Assembly: GCA_039799445.1 (NCBI GenBank)
Contig: JBDLSO010000046.1
Location: 1 to 6,278 of the forward strand
Length of the DNA: 6,278 bases
Direction: 5' to 3'
Origin: JBDLSO01 sp039799445
GTDB lineage: Bacteria > Patescibacteriota > Minisyncoccia > Phycocordibacterales > UBA5272
Position numbers and translations under genes: made by a program
The notes under the pieces: generated by a model
Database searches by the model: none
What the model was told of the DNA's origin: nothing
What the model saw: the letters and a program-made list of their open reading frames with translations, nothing else
Shown here: positions 1-4,212 of the stretch, piece by piece
Position numbering within the stretch: position 1 is the stretch's first letter
How the letters are laid out: each line of letters begins with the position of its first letter

Positions 1-407
1 GGTAATGTGGTGAAAAACAATGAAGAAAGTAATATCACTAGTCCAACACTAAAGCCTCGTGCGATTCCTCCAAGTATAAATCCGAGCACCATACCCCAGA
101 CTGGCATTGGCGATACTATCAATTCTTCTATTGTTTTGAAAAACTTTGATGTACTGATAGTAAATGAAGTCTGAGAAAATGAACCCATGATAAGTGCCAT
201 CATGACTAGCCCAGGTACTATAAACTGCATATAGGTTAGCCCATCGATTCGGTCAATTTGAGCACCTATGAAAGTACCGAAAATAATAAAATATAGTGCG
301 GTGGTGATCACAGGTGGGATAAAGTTCTGCTTCCAAACTCTGAATATTCTACCGACTTCTTTGATGACTATAGTGAGTATTGAGATATATATTTTTCGTG
401 GTGTCAT
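1..407 (-). CDS. yadH: ABC-2 type transporter permease, YadH-like (3' end outside window)
   Basis: Membrane subunit of an ABC exporter, partnering the ATPase gene that ends one base upstream. Only the first 135 codons are present; the reading frame runs off the left edge. The family (E. coli YadH) is about 256 residues with six helices. Visible marks are a short cytoplasmic N-terminus, a helix at about 31-48 beginning PPVITTALYF, the stretch YMQFIVPGLVMM at 59-70 that is typical of YadH, the amphipathic segment KTIEELIVSPMP at 91-102, and a further helix from about 105 carrying GGIARG. The ATG at 405-407 follows the ATPase stop with one base between. There is no convincing Shine-Dalgarno, so translational coupling is likely. 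The substrate is unknown; YadGH-type pairs are general export systems. The family call is firm, the exact symbol is by resemblance. Confidence 0.9.
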   Translation of the reverse strand, partial: MTPRKIYISILTIVIKEVGRIFRVWKQNFIPPVITTALYFIIFGTFIGAQIDRIDGLTYMQFIVPGLVMMALIMGSFSQTSFTISTSKFFKTIEELIVSPMPVWGMVLGFILGGIARGFSVGLVILLSSLFFTTL

Positions 408-408
408 A

Positions 409-1128
409 TTATTTTTTGATTATATCTAGATATACTTCTTCTAGTGATTTGCCTCCGAGTACTTCGCTCATTGTCCCCCCTTTTCGTATCTCACCTTTAT
501 CAATGATTGCAATATGTCGACACAATTTTTCTGCTTCTTCAAGATAATGTGTGGTCAATATGATTGTTGTGCCATTTTGATTGAGTTCTTTGAGAAAGTC
601 CCACATCTCAAGACGTAGTTCGACATCAACTCCCGCTGTTGGTTCATCTAAGATAAGCAATCTTGGTTTATGCACAAGTGCTCGGGCAATCATGAGTCTT
701 CTTTTCATGCCACCAGAGAGTTCCATGGATTTTGATTTTCTTTTTCCATCTAATCCAAGGGCAAGTAACAATCTATCTATTTCTGGCTTTGCTTCATTTC
801 TAGTAAGACCATAATATCCTGCTTGATTGTAGACAATATCTTCGACTTTTTCAAAAATGTTGAAATTAAATTCTTGCGGTACAAGTCCTATAGATGCTTT
901 GACTTCAAGTGACTGCTGTTCTATATTCATGTCAAATATACTGACCTCTCCGCTTGTTTTTCTAACAAGTTGAGCAAGTATACCAATAGTGGTAGATTTG
1001 CCAGCACCGTTTGGACCCAAGAGAGCAAAGAAGTCGCCTTGCTCTATATGTAAATCTATTCCTTTGAGTGCGACCGTACCACTGTCATAGGTTTTGTGTA
1101 TTTTTTCTAATTGTACTGCGTATTTCAT
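409..1128 (-). CDS. yadG: ABC transporter ATP-binding protein, YadG-like
   Basis: Cytoplasmic ATPase that powers the adjoining ABC-2 permease. At 239 residues it has all nucleotide-binding motifs: Walker A GPNGAGKST (38-46), Q-loop GLVPQEFNFN (Q85), signature LSGGMKRR (137-144), Walker B LLILDEP with catalytic E162, D-loop AGVD (165-168) and switch H194 in LTTHYLEEAE. The runs VPQEFNFN, NQAGYYG and MKRRLMIARAL closely resemble E. coli YadG. An ATG 132 bases further upstream would add a 44-residue tail unlike the family. It would also cover the promoter region, so I start at 1128, where MKYAVQLEKIHKTY matches the usual domain opening. No Shine-Dalgarno is visible, which suggests a very short leader. 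The gene is first in a two-gene operon with the permease. Confidence 0.93.
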   Translation of the reverse strand: MKYAVQLEKIHKTYDSGTVALKGIDLHIEQGDFFALLGPNGAGKSTTIGILAQLVRKTSGEVSIFDMNIEQQSLEVKASIGLVPQEFNFNIFEKVEDIVYNQAGYYGLTRNEAKPEIDRLLLALGLDGKRKSKSMELSGGMKRRLMIARALVHKPRLLILDEPTAGVDVELRLEMWDFLKELNQNGTTIILTTHYLEEAEKLCRHIAIIDKGEIRKGGTMSEVLGGKSLEEVYLDIIKK

Positions 1129-1144
1129 ATATATATAATACACT

Positions 1145-1172
1145 ATTTTACTGTACAAACACTTATTGACAA
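1145..1172 (-). promoter_or_regulatory. Predicted promoter of the YadGH-like operon
   Basis: On the minus strand TTGTCA (1167-1172), a 16-base spacer and TAAAAT (1145-1150) form a sigma-70-like promoter. Transcription would begin near 1138, about 10 bases before the ATG, in line with the absence of a Shine-Dalgarno. An alternative -10, TATTAT, lies 6 bases before the ATG and would give a leaderless message, but it has no good -35. The -35 overlaps that of the divergent promoter. Confidence 0.5.
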
Positions 1173-1194
1173 TATATATACTATGTGATAAGAT
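1166..1194 (+). promoter_or_regulatory. Promoter of the PQ-loop-like gene pair, with Shine-Dalgarno at 1222-1228
   Basis: A perfect -35 TTGACA (1166-1171), a 17-base spacer and -10 TAAGAT (1189-1194) preceded by TGA (extended -10). Transcription should start near 1201. AAAGGAG at 1222-1228 lies 6 bases before the GTG at 1235 and decides that start. It is the strongest ribosome-binding site in the window. The neighbouring ABC, glycosyltransferase and epimerase genes show none. Confidence 0.8.
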
Positions 1195-1234
1195 ATATAT
1201 TGGATGACTACATATTTCTCGAAAGGAGAACTGA

Positions 1235-1792
1235 GTGACCTTTGAATTACTAAGTTTCATTTTTGCAGTATCGGGCTATGGAGTCCTTTGCTACAAAATG
1301 CTTGGATCGGGGGCGGTGCAACCCTTGTCTTCAACACTGCTTTGGCTGTCGCTTAATGCAATGAACGCATTTGTGACCTTTTCGCAAGGAGGTAATCATC
1401 TTCTTGTGACTGGGTATACTCTAGGTACTGCAGTGACACTGATTACCACTCTCTACAAGGGGTCATACGCCTTTGCAAAAAGTGATCTACCTGTGGCAGG
1501 ACTAGTTGTGATTTGCTTTGCAATTTGGCAACTCAGTTCTGGTGATGCTGCAATCATTGCAGCATCCACTGCGGCATTCATCGCAGGACTTCCGCTAATA
1601 CGTTTGTATTGGCACAATCCTGAGCTTTGCGACAAACTCACATGGTTTCTGTTTCTAACAGCGAATTTGTGTGGTCTCTTCGGTGCCAAAAGCTTCGCAA
1701 TCAATCAATGGGTATTCCCCGCTTCTGCATTGCTGTATGCAATTCTTTTGCTTTCAGTTTCGTTTCGCAAGAAATCAGAAAGGACTGTGTGA
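1235..1792 (+). CDS. Seven-helix PQ-loop/SWEET-like membrane protein, first of a paralogous pair
   Basis: A 185-residue, very hydrophobic protein of unknown function. About seven helices can be drawn at roughly 5-22, 30-50, 55-75, 84-100, 104-124, 134-152 and 157-177. The first and last thirds resemble each other: GYGVLCYKMLGSG followed by a helix opening, and GLPLIRLYWHNPE followed by TWFLFL. This is the 3+1+3 internal repeat of PQ-loop and SWEET proteins, although the PQ dipeptide reads PL here. It starts at GTG because AAAGGAG lies 6 bases upstream. It is paralogous to the next gene, which overlaps its stop, so the two products may form a heteromer. A small-solute transport role is inferred from the fold only. 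The tail FRKKSERTV is basic and probably cytoplasmic. Confidence 0.8.
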   Translation: MTFELLSFIFAVSGYGVLCYKMLGSGAVQPLSSTLLWLSLNAMNAFVTFSQGGNHLLVTGYTLGTAVTLITTLYKGSYAFAKSDLPVAGLVVICFAIWQLSSGDAAIIAASTAAFIAGLPLIRLYWHNPELCDKLTWFLFLTANLCGLFGAKSFAINQWVFPASALLYAILLLSVSFRKKSERTV

Positions 1793-2382
1793 TGGGCGAA
1801 ATAAATTGGGGTATTATATCAGGGATTCTCATATTCCTTGGTGGACTGCCTTATATGTACGCCATTTATACAGGAAGCTTGTCGAAGCCGGCGGTCTCTT
1901 CATATTTTCTTTGGACCGTAATTGGCGCACTTCTGTTTGTTACTAGTTGGCAATCAGGGGTACGTTTTGAAACGACACTGTTCCCTATTCTTATGGGTGT
2001 AGTGAATCCTGGTATTATATTACTTTTGTCGCTACGATACGGACAATATGTGTGGACCAGGGTTGATACTAGTTGCGTCATTGTTTGCATTGTCACAATC
2101 GTGATATGGCGAACAACTGACAATCCTCTACTTGGTATTGCTGGTGGTATATGCGCGGACTACATAGCCACTGTACCACAGCTTATCAAAGCTTGGAAAG
2201 ACCCTGGGGACGAACCACTTGCCCCATGGCTAATCTTTTCAGCAGCAAGCGCTGTTAACTTTCTCGCTGTGCCAGAATGGTCATTCAAGTATTGCCTATT
2301 CCCAGCCTACATGACTACTGCAAGCTTGACTATTGCGTTTCCGATTCTTATCAATCGCATAAGTAGACTTCGGGCAAAATAA
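1792..2382 (+). CDS. Seven-helix PQ-loop/SWEET-like membrane protein, second of a paralogous pair
   Basis: A 196-residue membrane protein of unknown function. The ATG at 1792 overlaps the preceding stop as TGATG and has AAAGGA (1779-1784) 7 bases upstream, so I reject the longer frame from 1627, which lies inside the upstream gene. Two similar halves are visible: GGLPYMYAIYTGSLSKP (17-33) leading into FLWTVIG, and ATVPQLIKAWKDPGDEP (126-142) leading into WLIFSA. The second holds a true PQ pair (129-130). Together with about seven helices this gives a SWEET-like 3+1+3 arrangement. It aligns with the upstream protein over its length (P-x2-SS-x3-LW near the N-terminus of both), so the pair arose by duplication. 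It is co-transcribed with its neighbour and ends at a hairpin terminator. Its substrate cannot be read from the sequence. Confidence 0.82.
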   Translation: MGEINWGIISGILIFLGGLPYMYAIYTGSLSKPAVSSYFLWTVIGALLFVTSWQSGVRFETTLFPILMGVVNPGIILLLSLRYGQYVWTRVDTSCVIVCIVTIVIWRTTDNPLLGIAGGICADYIATVPQLIKAWKDPGDEPLAPWLIFSAASAVNFLAVPEWSFKYCLFPAYMTTASLTIAFPILINRISRLRAK

Positions 2383-2394
2383 CAAAAAACAAGT

Positions 2395-2425
2395 GCGGCA
2401 ATCCTATAATGGGATTGCCGCCTTT
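2395..2425 (+). terminator. Rho-independent-type terminator after the membrane gene pair
   Basis: GCGGCAATCC (2395-2404) pairs perfectly with GGATTGCCGC (2412-2421) around a 7-base loop, 12 bases after the TAA. The trailing T-run is short and broken. A-rich sequence upstream would also let it act on the opposite strand. Confidence 0.75.
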
Positions 2426-2494
2426 CATATTTATTATCCCAAGCTTTTATAAATAACTTGTATGTCATTTATTTTTTTATTACTACTTTGATTA

Positions 2495-2523
2495 TTGAAA
2501 AAATACTACTTTCTTGCTATACT
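2495..2523 (+). promoter_or_regulatory. Promoter of tRNA-Met(CAT)
   Basis: TTGAAA (2495-2500), 17 bases and TATACT (2518-2523). The -10 ends 10 bases before the mature tRNA 5' end, so the precursor leader is only a few bases. Confidence 0.75.
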
Positions 2524-2533
2524 ATCCCCACAT

Positions 2534-2607
2534 GTCGATGTAGCTCAGTTGGTTAGAGCGTAGCACTCATAAAGCTAAGGTCGGTGGTTCAATTCCACCC
2601 ATCGACA
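2534..2607 (+). tRNA. tRNA-Met(CAT), probably elongator
   Basis: A 74-base cloverleaf. Acceptor GTCGATG/CATCGAC is fully paired, D stem is GCTC/GAGC, anticodon loop CTCATAA gives CAT, variable loop is AGGTC, T arm is GGTGG-TTCAATT-CCACC, discriminator A. CCA is not encoded. The anticodon stem TAGCA/AGCTA has an A-A mismatch next to the loop. Paired bases 1:72 and C11:G24 exclude the initiator, which is at 5522-5592. The acceptor lacks C4-G69 and C5-G68, the pairs known to mark lysidine-modified tRNA-Ile2 in E. coli. Elongator Met is therefore preferred, but Ile2(CAT) is not excluded. Confidence 0.88.
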
Positions 2608-2635
2608 CCCTGATTGCGCTAGCCGCAGATGGATA

Positions 2636-2664
2636 TGGTAAAAAAAGCTATTTTACTGTATAAT
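2636..2664 (+). promoter_or_regulatory. Promoter of tRNA-Asp
   Basis: A consensus -10 TATAAT (2659-2664) lies 18 bases before the mature tRNA. The -35, TGGTAA at 17-base spacing (2636-2641), is weak. Read-through from the upstream tRNA is also possible because no terminator separates the two. Confidence 0.6.
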
Positions 2665-2682
2665 ACACAACATACCACAATT

Positions 2683-2756
2683 GCAGTGGTAGCTCAGCTG
2701 GTTAGAGCGCTGCCCTGTCACGGCAGAGGTCGTGGGTTCGAGTCCCATTCACTGCG
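2683..2756 (+). tRNA. tRNA-Asp(GTC)
   Basis: A 74-base cloverleaf. Acceptor GCAGTGG/TCACTGC closes with one G-U. D stem is GCTC/GAGC, anticodon stem CTGCC/GGCAG encloses CTGTCAC (anticodon GTC), and the T arm is GTGGG-TTCGAGT-CCCAT. The discriminator G is the known Asp identity base. CCA is not encoded. The last 9 bases of the tRNA form the outer stem of a 26-bp palindrome (2748-2802), and its 3' end is repeated directly at 2950-2968. Confidence 0.96.
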
Positions 2757-2757
2757 C
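2739..2757 (+). repeat. Direct repeat of the tRNA-Asp 3' end, tRNA-side copy (att-like)
   Basis: CGAGTCCCATTCACTGCGC occurs here, from the T loop to one base past the discriminator, and again at 2950-2968 with no mismatch. The two copies are 211 bases apart and bracket copy 1 of the tRNA-anchored element. T-loop to 3' end is the segment usually duplicated when mobile DNA integrates into a tRNA gene. Confidence 0.85.
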
Positions 2758-2802
2758 ATATTATAAAGCCCCCCAAGGGGGTTTTATAATATGCGCAGTG
2801 AA
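2748..2802. terminator. 26-bp palindrome at the tRNA-Asp 3' end; bidirectional terminator core
   Basis: Arms 2748-2773 and 2777-2802 pair over 26 bp with one G-T. The outer 9 bp of the left arm are the end of tRNA-Asp, so the right arm carries its antisense copy. The core, AAAGCCCCC facing GGGGGTTTT around a 3-base loop, is a good bidirectional terminator. The palindrome is far longer than termination needs. In a transcript it would compete with folding of the tRNA acceptor stem. Confidence 0.85.
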
Positions 2803-2803
2803 A

Positions 2804-2825
2804 AGAAGACAACTGCTTGTCTTCT
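2804..2825 (+). repeat. Conserved 9-bp hairpin with CTGC loop, copy 1
   Basis: AGAAGACAA and TTGTCTTCT pair perfectly around CTGC. It lies one base after the long palindrome and, with its flanks, makes a 25-base interruption (2803-2827) in an otherwise continuous antisense copy of the tRNA-Asp 3' end. The tRNA-fMet element has a hairpin of the same stem length, loop and position but different stem sequence. Confidence 0.8.
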
Positions 2826-2949
2826 GGTGGGACTCGAAAAGCGGAGCGTTATTGAGCCAGCAGGCGAAATCGCGAGCTGGGCGATGAGTACATCGTGTCG
2901 GCGGAGACTTTAAGAAATTTATTTTTGACGAAAAATATATATTCCTGAC

Positions 2950-2968
2950 CGAGTCCCATTCACTGCGC
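2950..2968 (+). repeat. Direct repeat of the tRNA-Asp 3' end, distal copy (att-like)
   Basis: An exact 19-base copy of 2739-2757 that marks the far end of copy 1. Identity stops abruptly on both sides (C2949 against T2738, G2969 against A2758), giving sharp element borders. No tRNA body precedes it, so it is not a tRNA gene remnant of any length. Confidence 0.85.
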
Positions 2969-2973
2969 GAAAC

Positions 2974-3001
2974 AAAAAACTAGTTTTTGGACTAGTATTT
3001 T
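2974..3001 (-). terminator. Likely terminator of the glycosyltransferase gene
   Basis: On the minus strand AAAATACTAG and CTAGTTTTTT pair over 10 positions with one T-T mismatch around an 8-base loop, 17 bases past the TAG. It is AT-rich and weak, but it ends in a T-run. Confidence 0.5.
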
Positions 3002-3018
3002 CAGTTGTTATTCTATAT

Positions 3019-4149
3019 CTATTTTTCACCTAGCTTCGCATACACCTTCATCGTTCCCTCTATCATTTGCTCCACACTAAATTCTTTCTGTACTCTTGCT
3101 TTAAGTGCTGCTGCGAGCTTGATTCTCTTTGTTTTGTGTACAATGAGATCTTGCATTGCTTTTGCCATCTCTTCTATACTTTTACTGCGTACCAAAAGAC
3201 CACTTACATCATCTTTGATTATTTCTGGTACACCCCCAACACGAGTTGCAATCACAGGAAGACCTGCCCTGCCCGCTTCAACCACTACATAGCAAAACGC
3301 TTCGCTAATAGAAGAAAGTATACATATATCAAATGAGGGCATGTATTGACTCGCATTTGGTAAAGCACCGTACATATATATACGATTCTTGAGATGAGAT
3401 TTTTCTATACGTGCCTCAATGTGTTTTCTTTCTGCACCTTCTCCAATAATATGATAGGTTACATTATATTTTTCAATAAATTCTTTTGAAAAGCTTTCGA
3501 TAGCCTTGATTGCAAGTGCATGATTTTTGGTAGTGTGTAATTCACCAATACTTACAAGCTGTACACCAGTTTTTTTCCATTCTGGTACTACTGTATTGAA
3601 ATTACTATATACTTGGGTACTTACCCCATTGTGTACAACAGTAGCTTTCCTTCTCATACGCAAAGTACCTGGAAATTGCGAAAGCACGGCGCGCGAAACT
3701 GCGATGATGCGTGTATGAAACAACATGGTACAGAACATTGCGACTTTCAATACAACTTTTTGCTGTGTTGTCCTCTTTTCATTAAATGCCCAACCATGTA
3801 TGGTAAAAACACTTTTCTTTCTCAGAATAAATGCAGCTATACCCATAGCTATACCAGCAAATGAGGAGTTGGTATGTATAATATCTGGTTTTGTTTCGCG
3901 AATAATTGATATCAACTCAAGTACCGAGAAAAATAATTCAATTGGTTTAATAGAGTTTGAAAGTGTCGAAGCATTGTGCACCACCACTTGCCTATCGCGA
4001 AGTTTGCGTGCTAGTTCACTATTTGATCCGACTACCACTTCAATATCATATTCTGCTTGTACTGTACTACTCGTTGCTATATCATAGACATATTTTTGCG
4101 CACCTCCCCAATTAGACTTTGTTATCACGAGTAAGAGCTTTTGTTTCAT
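3019..4149 (-). CDS. Glycosyltransferase, GT4 family (GT-B fold)
   Basis: A 376-residue retaining glycosyltransferase that should move a sugar from a nucleotide-sugar donor to a glycan or lipid acceptor at the inner face of the membrane. The length is normal for the family. The N-terminal acceptor domain opens with LLLVITKSNWGGAQKYV, whose GG (15-16) is the usual loop, followed by DIIHTNSS (89-96) and FTIHGW (115-120). The hinge region carries VVHNGV (171-176). The C-terminal donor domain starts VSIGELHTTKNH (199-210) and holds the E-x7-E motif as E283 and E291 in SEAFCYVVVEAG, followed by GLPVIATRVGGVPEII. The ATG at 4149 lies 6 bases after a -10 box, so translation is probably leaderless. 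It is divergent from the epimerase at 4213, and a shared role in surface polysaccharide is inferred. The acceptor and sugar cannot be told. Confidence 0.92.
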   Translation of the reverse strand: MKQKLLLVITKSNWGGAQKYVYDIATSSTVQAEYDIEVVVGSNSELARKLRDRQVVVHNASTLSNSIKPIELFFSVLELISIIRETKPDIIHTNSSFAGIAMGIAAFILRKKSVFTIHGWAFNEKRTTQQKVVLKVAMFCTMLFHTRIIAVSRAVLSQFPGTLRMRRKATVVHNGVSTQVYSNFNTVVPEWKKTGVQLVSIGELHTTKNHALAIKAIESFSKEFIEKYNVTYHIIGEGAERKHIEARIEKSHLKNRIYMYGALPNASQYMPSFDICILSSISEAFCYVVVEAGRAGLPVIATRVGGVPEIIKDDVSGLLVRSKSIEEMAKAMQDLIVHKTKRIKLAAALKARVQKEFSVEQMIEGTMKVYAKLGEK

Positions 4150-4155
4150 TGTACT

Positions 4156-4183
4156 ATTTTATCATGCAACTCTTTGCTTTCAA
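4156..4183 (-). promoter_or_regulatory. Promoter of the glycosyltransferase gene (leaderless)
   Basis: On the minus strand TTGAAA (4178-4183), 16 bases and TAAAAT (4156-4161) preceded by TGA. Only 6 bases separate the -10 from the ATG, so transcription should begin at or within a base or two of the start codon. Confidence 0.65.
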
Positions 4184-4206
4184 AATAATATCGCCTACGT
4201 TATACT
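4178..4206 (+). promoter_or_regulatory. Promoter of the epimerase gene (leaderless)
   Basis: TATACT (4201-4206) lies 6 bases before the ATG at 4213 and predicts a leaderless mRNA. The -35 at 17-base spacing, TTTCAA (4178-4183), is poor on this strand and is exactly the complement of the opposing gene's TTGAAA. Confidence 0.5.
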
Positions 4207-4212
4207 ATATGC

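Larger units (their letters stand above)
2757..2968 (+). mobile_element. Putative tRNA-anchored hairpin element, copy 1 (tRNA-Asp)
   Basis: A gene-free insert between the two 19-base copies of the tRNA-Asp 3' end. In order it holds: the right part of the terminal palindrome (to 2802); A2803; a 9-bp hairpin with loop CTGC (2804-2825); the antisense T-arm TGGGACTCGAA (2828-2838) leading into AAGCGGAG; a compound hairpin at 2857-2880 (CCAGC/GCTGG and GCGA/TCGC around a symmetric AG/GA); the box CGAGCTGGG (2873-2881); a hairpin at 2882-2895 (CGATG/CATCG); a hairpin at 2920-2937 with loop GACG; the tail ATATTCCTGAC (2939-2949); and the direct repeat. The same plan recurs at tRNA-fMet. It encodes no protein. 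A non-autonomous mobile element is my inference; a structured RNA or recombination module is the alternative. Confidence 0.6.

Noticed and set aside
581..814. Plus-strand open frame inside the ATPase
   Set aside because: It is antisense to the conserved Walker B and signature region and has no start signals.
1129..1260. Upstream extension of the ATPase to an ATG at 1260
   Set aside because: The extra 44 residues are unlike the family, overlap the divergent promoters and run into the opposite gene. The start at 1128 matches the domain boundary.
1627..1791. Longer start for the second membrane protein
   Set aside because: It lies wholly inside the first membrane gene in another frame. The ATG at 1792 has a Shine-Dalgarno and the typical TGATG overlap.
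2757..2968. CRISPR array or leader
   Set aside because: The hairpins are all different and there is no regular repeat-spacer period. The only repeats are tRNA-derived.
2757..2968. Group I or group II intron, or integron attC site
   Set aside because: Both tRNAs are intact before the insert, there is no intron core, and the hairpins lack the paired core sites expected of attC.
2950..2968. A second tRNA-Asp gene or pseudogene
   Set aside because: Only the last 19 bases of the tRNA are present, with no D or anticodon arm upstream.
3725..4087. Plus-strand open frames opposite the glycosyltransferase
   Set aside because: Complement shadow of a well-supported gene; low-complexity peptide.
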